Made by a program: the position numbers and the translations under genes. Below, piece after piece: positions 16,397 to 26,093 of a stretch of 41,139 nt of DNA (position 1 is the stretch's first letter; each line of letters starts with the position of its first letter). The notes under the pieces are model-generated. The model ran no database searches. It saw only the letters and a program-made list of their open reading frames with translations, and was not told where the DNA came from. The DNA comes from CAZGDB01 sp964524705 (GTDB lineage: Bacteria > Pseudomonadota > Gammaproteobacteria > Berkiellales > Berkiellaceae), in assembly GCA_964524705.1 (NCBI GenBank), contig CAZGDB010000015.1:1-41139 (forward strand). The letters are read 5' to 3'.

Positions 16397-17428
16397 ATGA
16401 AAGCACTTGTCAAATCCCGTGCCGCACCCGGCATTTGGATGGAAGATGTGGCAGAACCCACCCCAAAAGACAATGAGTTACTCATTAAAATCCGTAAAAC
16501 AGCCATCTGTGGTACCGATATCCATATTTTTCATTGGGATGAATGGGCACAACGCGCTGTCCCAGTGCCTATGGTTATTGGCCATGAATATGTCGGTGTT
16601 GTCGCCGATATGGGCAAAAATGTTACCGGTTTTGCAATTGGAGATCGGGTTTCTGGTGAAGGACATCTGACCTGTGGGTTATGTCGTAACTGTCGTGCCA
16701 CCAGCAGACATTTATGCCGAAACACCAAAGGCATTGGTGTAAATGTACCGGGAGCCTTTGCTGAGTATTTATGCTTACCAAGCGACAATGCCATTAAGAT
16801 CCCTGACAATATTCCAGATGACATTGCTACCATTTTAGATCCATTCGGTAATGCTGTACATACGGCATTATCGTATGATTTAATTGCTGAAGATGTCTTA
16901 ATCACCGGTGCAGGTCCTATTGGTATTATGGCTGCAGCAGTTGCTCAAAAAGTAGGTGCGCGTCATATCTTAATAACAGATTTAAACCCCTACCGCTTGG
17001 CTTTAGCACAAAAAATGGGTGCTACCTTAGCAATTAATCCACAAGAAGTTTCCATTCCTGAAGCAATGCAAAAACTCGGTTTAACAGAAGGTTTTGATGT
17101 AGCTTTAGAAATGTCTGGTAATGGCACTGCTTTAAATCAAACCGTTGAAGCTGTTCGTCATGGTGGAAAAATTGCTTTATTAGGGATCCCCCCTAAAAAT
17201 ACGGCTATTAATTGGGATCACGTTATCTTTAAAGGTCTATGCCTAAAAGGTATTTATGGTCGTGAAATGTTTGAAACCTGGTATAAAATGATTAACCTGA
17301 TTCAGTCTGGGTTAGATCTCAATCCAATTATCACACATCGTTTTGGTGTGCATGATTATCCACAAGCTTTTGCTACTATGGCTTCTGGATTGAGTGGAAA
17401 GGTCATTTTAGATTGGGACAGTTTATAA
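16397..17428 (+). CDS. tdh: L-threonine 3-dehydrogenase
   Basis: A zinc-dependent medium-chain dehydrogenase that oxidises L-threonine to 2-amino-3-ketobutyrate with NAD+, feeding Kbl. 343 residues. The catalytic zinc Cys lies in AICGTDIHIFHWDEW and its His/Glu in GHEYVG. The structural zinc site is CGLCRNC...HLC (Cys spacing 2, 2, 7). The nucleotide-binding motif is GAGPIGIMAA. AAGGAG lies 8 nt upstream of the ATG. It is the last gene of the kbl-tdh unit and is followed by a clear terminator. Confidence 0.96.
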   Translation: MKALVKSRAAPGIWMEDVAEPTPKDNELLIKIRKTAICGTDIHIFHWDEWAQRAVPVPMVIGHEYVGVVADMGKNVTGFAIGDRVSGEGHLTCGLCRNCRATSRHLCRNTKGIGVNVPGAFAEYLCLPSDNAIKIPDNIPDDIATILDPFGNAVHTALSYDLIAEDVLITGAGPIGIMAAAVAQKVGARHILITDLNPYRLALAQKMGATLAINPQEVSIPEAMQKLGLTEGFDVALEMSGNGTALNQTVEAVRHGGKIALLGIPPKNTAINWDHVIFKGLCLKGIYGREMFETWYKMINLIQSGLDLNPIITHRFGVHDYPQAFATMASGLSGKVILDWDSL

Positions 17429-17445
17429 TCGTTCTACAAAATTAT

Positions 17446-17472
17446 AAAAGGGCCTCATTCGAGGCCTTTTTT
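17446..17472. terminator. Bidirectional intrinsic terminator between tdh and tspO
   Basis: GGCCTC / ATTC loop / GAGGCC (17451-17466) with an A-run upstream and six T downstream. It serves tdh on the plus strand and, less strongly, tspO on the minus strand. Confidence 0.85.
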
Positions 17473-17492
17473 ATACACACCAAAAATTTAAT

Positions 17493-17972
17493 TTATGGCA
17501 TGACATTTAGTTGATATAGACTAAAATTTAGCCCAACAGCAAAAGAAACCCATATCAAATATGGTAATAATAAAAGGAAAACTGTCCGTTTTGACCAACT
17601 AAGGAATATCAACACTATTAAAGACACCCAAAGCGCAAGAATATCAATTAATGCCCACTGAATAGACTCACAATAAAAAAACAGGGGAGACCACAATAAA
17701 TTAAAAATAAACTGTATCAAAAAAAGTATAATTAAAAACTTATTCTGAACTTTTTCTTTCCACAGTTTTCCAAATGCCACGCCCATCATAAGATATAATA
17801 AAGTCCAAACAGGGCCAAAAACCCACCCTGGCGTATTAAACGATGGTTTAGTTAAATTCAAATACCAGAACGAATCAGCGGCTTTAATGCCGTAGCCAGA
17901 CAAAATGCCTAAGATTAAACAAAGACTGGCCCCGATTATTTCTGGATAATACGCTTTGATTTTAAGCACCAT
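17493..17972 (-). CDS. tspO: TspO/MBR family membrane protein
   Basis: A five-helix membrane protein of about 159 residues related to bacterial TspO and the mitochondrial benzodiazepine receptor. Signature segments are KPSFNTPGWVFGPVWTLLYLMMGVA, WSPLFF and, near the end, WVSFAVGLNFSLYQLN. Known members bind porphyrins and affect tetrapyrrole or stress responses; no specific role can be read here. The ATG at 17970-17972 is preferred; a GTG two codons upstream is possible. It lies between two terminator-like sites and is probably monocistronic. Confidence 0.9.
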   Translation of the reverse strand: MVLKIKAYYPEIIGASLCLILGILSGYGIKAADSFWYLNLTKPSFNTPGWVFGPVWTLLYLMMGVAFGKLWKEKVQNKFLIILFLIQFIFNLLWSPLFFYCESIQWALIDILALWVSLIVLIFLSWSKRTVFLLLLPYLIWVSFAVGLNFSLYQLNVMP

Positions 17973-18020
17973 TACCACCCAAGTAATAAAGTATTAGACT
18001 AATTCTCTTTTCTGAAACAC

Positions 18021-18049
18021 CAAAAAAAAATCCCATTACTCTACAGTAA
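18021..18049 (-). terminator. Possible terminator of glmS
   Basis: On the minus strand, a short stem TTACT-GTAG-AGTAA overlaps the glmS stop codon and is followed by GGGA and nine T (18030-18022). The stem is only five pairs, so it is weak. Confidence 0.4.
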
Positions 18050-19847
18050 CTGATTTTGCTAAATGCCGTGGTTGATCTACATTTGCTCCCTTCAATACTG
18101 CCACATGATAAGATAACAGTTGAACAGGCACAGTCAACATAAAGGGTAATAAGATTTCAGGGCAGGGTGGTAATAATACTTCAGTAATGCCAGGTTGTGT
18201 TAATCCTAAGGCAGTAGGGCCAACTGCAAACACTTGCCCACCACGCGCTAGAATCTCACGGACATTAGCACGCATTTTTTGTAATAGAGGACCTTCATTC
18301 CCACAAAGTGCGATTACTGGCATACGTGCATCAATCAATGCCAAAGGACCATGTTTTAATTCACCCGCAGGATAAGCTTCTGCATGGATATAAGAGAGCT
18401 CTTTTAACTTTAACGCACCTTCCAATGCAATAGGGTATAAAGGTCCACGCCCTAAAAACAAAGTATGCTCTTTATCCACAAAGTTTTGAGCTAATGCTTT
18501 AAACTGCGCATCCATCTCTAAAACCGCAGCAATTATTTGTGGCAGCTGTTGTAATACATGCAAAGCTTCTGCTACTTTTTCTTTTTGTTTAGATAGCGCA
18601 CAAGTTAATAAAAACAAACCTGCCAACTGTGTTAAGAAAGATTTGGTAGACGCCACACCAATTTCAGGACCAGCGCGCGTTACAAATGACAATGCTGAAT
18701 GTCGCATCAATGTGCTATGCGCTACATTACAAATTGCTAAAGTGGAAAGATGCTTTTCTGTAAAACTTTCTTTGAGTGCTGCCAATAAATCAGCTGTTTC
18801 CCCAGATTGTGAAATCGAAACCCACAAAGTATCAGCGCTCACACATACAGGCTGCGCGCGCACTTCACTGGCCACAGAGACACGAGACGGTAAATTTGCT
18901 AAACTATCGAGCCAATATTGCCCCACCAACCCTGCATTAAAACTAGTGCCACAAGCAACAATATGTAAGGCTTGTGTTTTGGGCAAGACGTCACTCCCTT
19001 TTGCACCAAAAATAGCGGGATTAACCGACGTCGTAAAACGGCCCTCTAAAGCATTTAATAAAGCTTGAGGCTGCTCATAGATTTCTTTTAACATGTAATG
19101 AGGATAACTGCCTTTTTCTACGTCTGCATCCACACCAGTAATTGCTTGTGGGTTGGTTTGACGTAAATTACCTTCTTTGTCCCAGACCATATGTTTATCA
19201 GCATACAATTGTGCAACATCGCCATCTTCTAAAACAATTGCACTTTGTGCAAAACCCGAAAGTGCAATTAAATCGGACGCAATATAATGCGCATCCTTTC
19301 CCACACCAATGAGCACAGGGCATCCTTGTGCAACAGCATAAACCACATTATCATCTTTAGAAACAATTGCTAAAGCATAAGCACCATGTAATTGTTTTTT
19401 AAGTCCTAAGATCGCCTCTGATAAAGAAAGGCCTTTTTTCATTTCCCGTGTTAACAAATGCAGCACAACTTCTGAATCAGTATCAGATTCAAAAATATAA
19501 CCTTCTTGGATTAATTCTGCGCGCAAAGCAACATCATTTTCAATAATGCCATTATGTACGATTGCTAGAGATTCTGAGACATGTGGGTGTGCGTTACGCT
19601 CGGAAGGTTCGCCATGGGTGGCCCAGCGCGTGTGCGCTACACCACGTGTACCTAAAGTTGGGTTTTTCAAAAAACATTCACGTAAATCATTTACTTTACC
19701 ACTAACACGATAACGATTTAGGGTTTTCCCGGCATCAATCAACGCCAACCCCGCAGAATCATAGCCTCGGTATTCTAAACGCTCTAATCCCTGCAAAAGG
19801 GAAACACTAATATCTTCTGCCGCAATGGCCCCAAAAATTCCACACAT
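18036..19847 (-). CDS. glmS: Glutamine--fructose-6-phosphate aminotransferase
   Basis: Makes glucosamine-6-phosphate from fructose-6-phosphate and glutamine, the first committed step to UDP-GlcNAc for peptidoglycan and LPS. 603 residues. The N-terminal glutaminase starts MCGIFGAIA with catalytic C2 and has GVAHTRWATHG and NGIIEN. Two SIS sugar-binding domains follow (CGTSFNAG, SQSGETAD, GRGPLYPIALEGALKLKE). The C-terminus ends PRHLAKSVTVE, the usual family ending. It is 8 nt downstream of glmU, so the two are coupled as in E. coli. Confidence 0.97.
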   Translation of the reverse strand: MCGIFGAIAAEDISVSLLQGLERLEYRGYDSAGLALIDAGKTLNRYRVSGKVNDLRECFLKNPTLGTRGVAHTRWATHGEPSERNAHPHVSESLAIVHNGIIENDVALRAELIQEGYIFESDTDSEVVLHLLTREMKKGLSLSEAILGLKKQLHGAYALAIVSKDDNVVYAVAQGCPVLIGVGKDAHYIASDLIALSGFAQSAIVLEDGDVAQLYADKHMVWDKEGNLRQTNPQAITGVDADVEKGSYPHYMLKEIYEQPQALLNALEGRFTTSVNPAIFGAKGSDVLPKTQALHIVACGTSFNAGLVGQYWLDSLANLPSRVSVASEVRAQPVCVSADTLWVSISQSGETADLLAALKESFTEKHLSTLAICNVAHSTLMRHSALSFVTRAGPEIGVASTKSFLTQLAGLFLLTCALSKQKEKVAEALHVLQQLPQIIAAVLEMDAQFKALAQNFVDKEHTLFLGRGPLYPIALEGALKLKELSYIHAEAYPAGELKHGPLALIDARMPVIALCGNEGPLLQKMRANVREILARGGQVFAVGPTALGLTQPGITEVLLPPCPEILLPFMLTVPVQLLSYHVAVLKGANVDQPRHLAKSVTVE

Positions 19848-19855
19848 GCCGTGTC

Positions 19856-21250
19856 TTACTCATGACTAGTCTTTGGGGGAATGATATCTGACTTAGCTCT
19901 ATTTTTCCAGTGGCGCGAAATTTGAGGTGCTCTACTAACTGTTAATTGGCCTGCGGGTGCCGTTTTAGTCAAGACTGTCCCAGCCCCCACTATAGCACCT
20001 TCCTCTACCTTAACAGGCGCTACCAGCTGGCAACCTGAGCCTATAAAAGCCCCTTTTTCTATGAGCGTATGATATTTGCGCTCCCCGTCATAGTTACATG
20101 TAATAACACCTGCACCAATATTTACATTCATCCCAACTTGGGTATCACCAATATAACTAAGGTGGTTAACTTTAGAACCATCATCCAAAGTAGTATTTTT
20201 GAGTTCTACAAAATTCCCAACACGCGCACCTTCACCAATTATAGAGCCAGGTCTAACCCGTGCAAAGGGTCCAACACGAGCTTCACGGGCAACGGTGGCG
20301 CCCTCTAATACAGAATGAGATAAAATTTCTGCACCATCAGCAACACTAACATCCTTCAAATAGACATAAGGTCCTACTTTAACCCTGGCCCCTAAAGTAA
20401 CCTCGCCTTCTAAAATCACCCCCACATCTAAAGTCACATCCTTGGCCGCATTAACTGTGCCTCGAATCTCTAAACGCGCAGGATCTGCAATACGCACACC
20501 TTGCTGCATTAAAGCAATGCCTGCACGCCATTGAAATGCACGCTCTGCACGTGCAAGTTCCATGGCATTATTCACCCCCATGAGTTCTGTAGGATCATCC
20601 GCAACAAATGCAACTACAGAGACCCCTTCTGCATGTGAGCGCGCCACCAAATCAGTCAAATAAAATTCTTTTTGCGCATTATTCGCACTAATTGTATTGA
20701 TTTGTGATAAAACTGTATAAGGGCAAAGTAAAATTCCGCTATTAACAATATTAAGAGACTTTTGTTCTGGTAATAAATCTCTCTCTTCACATATGGCAAC
20801 CAACTTTTTAGTTACAGGCTGAAAAATTAATCGACCAAAACCAGTAGGGTCAACTGGTTTAAAAGCTAATACGCCAACTGCATTGTGAGCTATCGTTGCA
20901 ATAAATTGTCGTAAAGTTTCTGACAAAACTAAAGGCACATCCCCATACAGTATTAAAACACGTCCATTAGGATTTAAATATGGAAGTGCACACTTTACGG
21001 CATCAGCGGTGCCCAAGGGTGTATTTTGTAAAGCAAACTCAACCTGCGGTATGGTTCCTAATTTAGCAAACAACGCTTCATTACCAACCAACACAATTTT
21101 TTGAGAGCATAAAGTAGCTGCCGTCTTTAAAACATGGGAAAGCAGGGGGACTCCGGCCAATAATTGTAAAACTTTTGGAGTGTCGCTTTTAAAACGTGTC
21201 CCTTTCCCTGCCGCCAAGACTACAATCTGTAAATCTGTTTTTTTTTCCAC
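19856..21250 (-). CDS. glmU: Bifunctional UDP-GlcNAc pyrophosphorylase / glucosamine-1-phosphate acetyltransferase
   Basis: Acetylates glucosamine-1-phosphate and uridylylates it to give UDP-GlcNAc. 464 residues. The N-terminal uridyltransferase has LAAGKGTRFKSDTPKVL; GDVPL is the metal-binding loop region. From about residue 250 the sequence becomes a left-handed beta helix of hexapeptide repeats (VTLGARVKVGPYV, IGEGARVGNFVELKN, NIGAGVITCNYDG). The start is GTG with GGGTGG upstream, immediately followed by a run of nine A. It lies 21 nt after atpC and heads glmU-glmS. Confidence 0.96.
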   Translation of the reverse strand: MEKKTDLQIVVLAAGKGTRFKSDTPKVLQLLAGVPLLSHVLKTAATLCSQKIVLVGNEALFAKLGTIPQVEFALQNTPLGTADAVKCALPYLNPNGRVLILYGDVPLVLSETLRQFIATIAHNAVGVLAFKPVDPTGFGRLIFQPVTKKLVAICEERDLLPEQKSLNIVNSGILLCPYTVLSQINTISANNAQKEFYLTDLVARSHAEGVSVVAFVADDPTELMGVNNAMELARAERAFQWRAGIALMQQGVRIADPARLEIRGTVNAAKDVTLDVGVILEGEVTLGARVKVGPYVYLKDVSVADGAEILSHSVLEGATVAREARVGPFARVRPGSIIGEGARVGNFVELKNTTLDDGSKVNHLSYIGDTQVGMNVNIGAGVITCNYDGERKYHTLIEKGAFIGSGCQLVAPVKVEEGAIVGAGTVLTKTAPAGQLTVSRAPQISRHWKNRAKSDIIPPKTSHE

Positions 21251-21271
21251 AGGCCACCCACTGTTTTTAAT

Positions 21272-21700
21272 TTAAATCTTAAAGTGTTTACGCGCTTCTT
21301 GAATGGTGCGCAACATTCCTGCCGCTCGCGCTAGTTCGGCACGAGCCATTGAATAATCAAAATCAGAGTCATGGGTCATATGTAAAGCTTCCATAGCTTT
21401 TTCTCTAGCTTTTTGTGCTGTCTCTTCATCTAAATCATCTGCACGCAAAACTACATCCGCCAAAATCGTCACGATTTTAGGTTGAACCTCCAAGATCCCC
21501 CCAGAAACAAAAATCACTTGAGCGGTATCCTCTGATTGTAAAACTCGAACAGGCCCTGGCCGGATCAACGTTAAAAGAGGGGTGTGATTTGCAGCAATTC
21601 CCAACTCACCCATCAAACCATTTACTACAAGCATAGTTGCAGAACCAGAAAAAATCTCCGATTCTGCACTAACAATCTTAATTTGAAACTGATTAGCCAT
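21272..21700 (-). CDS. atpC: ATP synthase epsilon subunit
   Basis: 142 residues. Central-stalk subunit that couples gamma to the c-ring and inhibits ATP hydrolysis. N-terminal beta sandwich (FQIKIVSAESEIFSGSA, MGELGIAANHTPLLTLIRPG) and a C-terminal helical hairpin (RAELARAAGMLRTIQEARKH). AGGAG precedes the ATG. Last structural gene of the ATP synthase operon. Confidence 0.96.
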   Translation of the reverse strand: MANQFQIKIVSAESEIFSGSATMLVVNGLMGELGIAANHTPLLTLIRPGPVRVLQSEDTAQVIFVSGGILEVQPKIVTILADVVLRADDLDEETAQKAREKAMEALHMTHDSDFDYSMARAELARAAGMLRTIQEARKHFKI

Positions 21701-21712
21701 ATTAGATGGCTC

Positions 21713-23110
21713 CTATGCTAAATTTTTAGCTTTTTCAATAGCTTCTTCAATAGTTCCAACCATATAAAATGCCTGCTCAGGCAAATGATCATGAACCCCC
21801 TCAACAATTTCTTTAAATCCTTTAATCGTATCTTTTAAAGAAACATATTTGCCTGGGCTCCCAGTAAAAATTTCAGCCACAAAGAAAGGCTGAGAAAGGA
21901 AACGTGTGATTTTACGTGCGCGCCCCACAATAGCTTTGTCTTCAGGAGAAAGCTCATCCATACCCAAAATTGCAATAATATCTTTCAATTCTTTATATCG
22001 TTGTAAAACCCCTTGTACCGCACGAGCAACATGATAGTGCTCTTGCCCAATCACCAAAGGATCTAACTGTCTACTCGTAGAGTCCAAAGGATCTACAGCA
22101 GGATAAATCCCCAATTCTGCAATCTGACGAGATAACACTACTGTTGCATCTAAATGTGAGAATGTAGTTGCAGGAGAGGGATCTGTTAAGTCATCCGCAG
22201 GCACATAAACTGCCTGTATAGAGGTAATAGAGCCTGTCTTAGTAGAAGTAATCCGCTCTTGTAATCGACCCATTTCTTCTGCCAATGTCGGCTGATAACC
22301 TACGGCTGAAGGCATACGGCCTAATAATGCGGAAACTTCTGTACCTGCTAAAGTATAACGATAAATATTATCAATAAACAGCAATACGTCTTTTCCATCA
22401 TCTCTAAAATATTCAGCCAAGGTCAAACCTGTTAATGCCACACGCAAACGGTTTCCTGGAGGTTCATTCATCTGCCCATAAACCAATGCAACTTTATCTA
22501 AGACTTGAGATTCACGCATTTCATGATAAAAATCATTTCCTTCACGCGTACGCTCACCAACCCCAGCAAACACTGAATAACCAGAATGCTCAATTGCAAT
22601 ATTACGAATAAGCTCCATCATGTTGACGGTTTTACCCACACCGGCACCACCAAATAATCCAACCTTTCCACCTTTCGCAAAAGGGCAAATAAGGTCAATC
22701 ACTTTAATGCCAGTTTCTAATAATTCATTATTTGCAGCTTGTTCCTGAAAAGTAGGGGCCTCTCTGTGAATAGACCAATGATCTTTCGTAGCAACAGGAC
22801 CTTTTTCATCAATCGGTTCACCCAAAACGTTCATAATCCGACCTAATGTTTCTAACCCAACCGGAACTTGAATAGGGTGCTGGGTATCCATTACAGCAAC
22901 ATTACGTTGCAAACCATCAGAAGACCCCATGGCGATTGCACGAACAACTCCATCCCCTAATTGTTGCTGTACTTCTAGCACCAACCCATGCTCAGTTCTT
23001 AATGCATTATAAATATTAGGCACACAGTCTCGTGGAAATTCCACATCGACCACCGCACCAATAATTTGTATAATTTTCCCCACATAACTTTTGGTATCCG
23101 TCTTACTCAT
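21713..23110 (-). CDS. atpD: ATP synthase beta subunit
   Basis: 465 residues; the catalytic F1 subunit. Walker A is GGAGVGKTVN, the catalytic glutamate lies in GVGERTREGND, and Walker B is VLLFIDNIYRYT (usually IDNIFRFT). The DELSEED region reads MDELSPEDK. The ATG is preceded by AGAGGAAAAA. Part of the F1Fo operon, 15 nt after atpG. Confidence 0.97.
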   Translation of the reverse strand: MSKTDTKSYVGKIIQIIGAVVDVEFPRDCVPNIYNALRTEHGLVLEVQQQLGDGVVRAIAMGSSDGLQRNVAVMDTQHPIQVPVGLETLGRIMNVLGEPIDEKGPVATKDHWSIHREAPTFQEQAANNELLETGIKVIDLICPFAKGGKVGLFGGAGVGKTVNMMELIRNIAIEHSGYSVFAGVGERTREGNDFYHEMRESQVLDKVALVYGQMNEPPGNRLRVALTGLTLAEYFRDDGKDVLLFIDNIYRYTLAGTEVSALLGRMPSAVGYQPTLAEEMGRLQERITSTKTGSITSIQAVYVPADDLTDPSPATTFSHLDATVVLSRQIAELGIYPAVDPLDSTSRQLDPLVIGQEHYHVARAVQGVLQRYKELKDIIAILGMDELSPEDKAIVGRARKITRFLSQPFFVAEIFTGSPGKYVSLKDTIKGFKEIVEGVHDHLPEQAFYMVGTIEEAIEKAKNLA

Positions 23111-23125
23111 TTTTTCCTCTAATAC

Positions 23126-23995
23126 CTATACCGCATCAGCTCCAGCCACAATTTCAGATAACTCTCGGGTAATGGCTGCCTGTCTAGCTTTATTATAAGC
23201 CAACTGAAAAGCACCAATAAGGTCGCCCGCATTATCAGAAGCATTTTTCATTGCCACCATACGTGCGGCTTGCTCGCAGGCGTAATTTTCTACAACACTA
23301 TGATAAATTTGTGACTCCACAAAACGATTTAACAAAACATCCAATAACATTTTTGGATCTGGCTCATATAAATAATCCCAATTAAAACCAGGAGTTTCTT
23401 CTACCGTCAAATCTTCACTCTCTAAAGGAACAAGATCATCAATCACTGGTTTTTGTACAACGGTATTCACAAACTGATTATATGCCAAATATACCGTATC
23501 TACCTCACCTGTCTGATAAGCCGTTAATGCAACTCGAATAGCACCTAACAAATCCGCCATTTGTGGCACATCACCAAGACGTCCTACGCTAGCACGTAAA
23601 GTAAAACCAAACCGTTTAAAAAAACTATCCGCCTTAGAACCTAATGAAACAATATCCACCCCAACACCAGCGGCATTTAATGTTTGTGCTTTTTGCAAGA
23701 CTTGCCTAAATAAATTACCATTCAGACCTCCACACAAACCACGATCTGTCGACACCACAATAAAAACAGCACGCTTAACTATTCTTTTTTGTAAATAAGG
23801 GTGTACATATTCTGAACTAGAGGTTGCTAAATGATGTGCAACACGTCGAATATGCTGCGCATAGGGTCGCGCAGCCAACATGGACTGCTGTGCTTTACGC
23901 ATTTTACTTGCTGCAACCATCTCCATTGCTCGCGTAATCTTTTGCGTATTTTTAATACTCTTAATTTTAGTTCGTATCTCTTTAGCACTAGACAT
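23126..23995 (-). CDS. atpG: ATP synthase gamma subunit
   Basis: 289 residues; the rotor shaft of F1. N-terminal helix AKEIRTKIKSIKNTQKITRAMEMVAASKMR and C-terminal ARMVAMKNASDNAGDLI...RQAAITRELSEIV are the two coiled-coil strands. TDRGLCGGLN is the conserved Rossmann-like core motif. The ATG at 23993-23995 suits the AGAGGG ribosome site better than the GTG one codon upstream. Confidence 0.96.
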   Translation of the reverse strand: MSSAKEIRTKIKSIKNTQKITRAMEMVAASKMRKAQQSMLAARPYAQHIRRVAHHLATSSSEYVHPYLQKRIVKRAVFIVVSTDRGLCGGLNGNLFRQVLQKAQTLNAAGVGVDIVSLGSKADSFFKRFGFTLRASVGRLGDVPQMADLLGAIRVALTAYQTGEVDTVYLAYNQFVNTVVQKPVIDDLVPLESEDLTVEETPGFNWDYLYEPDPKMLLDVLLNRFVESQIYHSVVENYACEQAARMVAMKNASDNAGDLIGAFQLAYNKARQAAITRELSEIVAGADAV

Positions 23996-24006
23996 CACAA
24001 CCCTCT

Positions 24007-25542
24007 TTAAATTTGGGTTTGCACAAAAGCTTTTAGGATCTTATGCAACTGTTGTTCAAGATCTTCAGAGAGCGCCTTTTCAGTTTCTAACTGTTTAACA
24101 AATCCATCACAATGCATTTGTAAGTAACTGTGCAATGCTGCTTCAAAATCTACAAGTTTATTAATATCAATACTATCTAAATATCCTTTTTCCGCAGCAA
24201 AAAGAACAACACCCATATGTGCAACAGATAAAGGTGTATATTGAGGCTGTTTCATGATTTCTGTCACGCGCTTTCCACGCTCAAGTTGTTTGCGCGTCAC
24301 TTCATCTAAATCTGAAGCAAATTGTGCAAAAGCAGCCAACTCACGATACTGTGCCAAAGCCAATCGCACACCACCACCTAATTTTTTAATAACTTTTGTC
24401 TGTGCTGCACCACCAACACGGGAAACAGATAACCCTGCATTTATAGCGGGACGAATACCTGAGTTAAACAAATCCGTTTCTAAAAATATTTGACCATCTG
24501 TAATAGAAATAACATTGGTAGGAACGAAAGCGGAGACATCTCCCGCTTGAGTTTCAATAATCGGCAGGGCGGTTAAAGACCCGGTTTTCCCAGTTACTTT
24601 ACCTTTCGTCAATCGAACAACATAGTCTGCATTCACTCGTGCAGCACGCTCTAATAAACGAGAGTGTAAATAAAAAACATCTCCCGGATAGGCTTCACGC
24701 CCTGGAGGACGACGTAACAATAACGACACCTGTCTATAAGCCCACGCTTGCTTAGTTAAATCATCATAAACAATTAAGGCGTCTTCGCCTTTATCTCTAA
24801 AATATTCCCCCATCGCACAACCAGCATAAGGTGCAATAAATTGTAATGGCGCAGCATCAGAAGCATTTGCTGCAACAACAATAGTGTGCGCCATTGCACC
24901 ATGCTCTTCTAGTTTACGAACTACTGCTGCAACAGAAGATGCTTTTTGCCCGATTGCAACATAAATACATTTCACGCCAGTGTTTTTTTGATTAATGATG
25001 GCATCAATAGCAATTGCTGTCTTACCAGTTTGTCTATCACCAATAATTAACTCACGCTGACCTCGCCCCACCGGAACCATGGCATCAATTGCTTTTATAC
25101 CCGTTTGCAAAGGCTGATCTACAGATTGTCGCTCAATAACACCAGGAGCAACCTTTTCAATAGGTGCAAATTCTGTAGCTGCAATTTTTCCTTTCCCATC
25201 AATAGGACGCCCCAAAGCATCCACCACACGCCCTAAAAGCGCCTCACCAACAGGAACCTCCATAACTTTATGCGTACAAGAAACTCGCATCCCTTCGGCT
25301 AAGTGTTGTGCGGAACCTAAAATAACAGCGCCAACCGAATCACGCTCTAAATTTAAAGCCATCCCAAAAGTCTGGTCGGGAAACTCTAACATCTCCCCAA
25401 ACATAGCCGCTTCTAACCCATGAATACGAACGATCCCATCGCTCACACTCATTATCGTGCCTTCTGTTTTAGAACGAGGCGCTAACTCTGCTTGCTCAAC
25501 TTTTTGCTTAATTAAATCACTAATTTCTGATACACGTAGCAT
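24007..25542 (-). CDS. atpA: ATP synthase alpha subunit
   Basis: 511 residues; non-catalytic nucleotide-binding F1 subunit. Walker A is GDRQTGKTAIAIDA. Other family segments are GRPIDGKG, QKASSVAAVVRKLEEHGAM, RQVSLLLRRPPGREAYPGDVFYLHSRLLERAA and the arginine-finger region ISVSRVGGAAQ (here GLSVSRVGGAAQ). AGGGGA precedes the ATG. Sits between atpH and atpG. Confidence 0.97.
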   Translation of the reverse strand: MLRVSEISDLIKQKVEQAELAPRSKTEGTIMSVSDGIVRIHGLEAAMFGEMLEFPDQTFGMALNLERDSVGAVILGSAQHLAEGMRVSCTHKVMEVPVGEALLGRVVDALGRPIDGKGKIAATEFAPIEKVAPGVIERQSVDQPLQTGIKAIDAMVPVGRGQRELIIGDRQTGKTAIAIDAIINQKNTGVKCIYVAIGQKASSVAAVVRKLEEHGAMAHTIVVAANASDAAPLQFIAPYAGCAMGEYFRDKGEDALIVYDDLTKQAWAYRQVSLLLRRPPGREAYPGDVFYLHSRLLERAARVNADYVVRLTKGKVTGKTGSLTALPIIETQAGDVSAFVPTNVISITDGQIFLETDLFNSGIRPAINAGLSVSRVGGAAQTKVIKKLGGGVRLALAQYRELAAFAQFASDLDEVTRKQLERGKRVTEIMKQPQYTPLSVAHMGVVLFAAEKGYLDSIDINKLVDFEAALHSYLQMHCDGFVKQLETEKALSEDLEQQLHKILKAFVQTQI

Positions 25543-25556
25543 CTTGTTTCCCCTGC

Positions 25557-26093
25557 CTAGTGTCGTATTACTTCTGCCAATTGTTCTAAACGGCCCACAA
25601 TCGAACTATCCCATACTTGATCTTGCACTTGAATCTTTAACCCACCCACAAGAGTAGCATCCATCTTTATCACCAATTGAATTTTTTTCTGATACTTCTG
25701 CTCTAAACGCACACTCAACGCTTCTTCTTCAGAGGCATCCAAAGGTTTTGCTGTTGTTACATTTACAGTTAAAATTTTATTATAGGCTTCTTGATATTCT
25801 TTAAACAAAACAAAGATGGCAGGTAAAACAAAAAATCTACCTTCTTCTAACAGCACCTTTAAAAAATTTTTCTTCAAATCATCCAGATTGACAGGAAAAA
25901 CAGATTTTAAAAAATCCATATGCTCCTGTGTTGTTTTTACTGGATCTAACAACACACTACGAACTATTCCATTTTCAAGCCCTATAGACAAAACTTCTAA
26001 AAAGTCTTTCCACGCATCTAATGCTTGATTCTCTAATGCTATAGCGAATATTGCTTTTGCATAAGGTCGCGCTAATGTTTGTAGTTGTGCCAT
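25557..26093 (-). CDS. atpH: ATP synthase delta subunit
   Basis: 178 residues; fixes F1 to the peripheral stalk. N-terminal ARPYAKAIFAIALE and C-terminal ATLVGGLKIQVQDQVWDSSIVGRLEQLAEVI are typical. The ATG overlaps the atpF stop (TAATG, one shared base), which implies coupled translation. Confidence 0.95.
   Translation of the reverse strand: MAQLQTLARPYAKAIFAIALENQALDAWKDFLEVLSIGLENGIVRSVLLDPVKTTQEHMDFLKSVFPVNLDDLKKNFLKVLLEEGRFFVLPAIFVLFKEYQEAYNKILTVNVTTAKPLDASEEEALSVRLEQKYQKKIQLVIKMDATLVGGLKIQVQDQVWDSSIVGRLEQLAEVIRH

Noticed and set aside
18643..19068. 141-codon plus-strand open frame opposite glmS
   Set aside because: Shadow of glmS in another frame; no ribosome site or domain.
21232..21250. 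Run of nine A after the glmU start as a programmed slippage site
   Set aside because: The frame is continuous and full length; slippage would only give early termination, and there is no second frame to enter.
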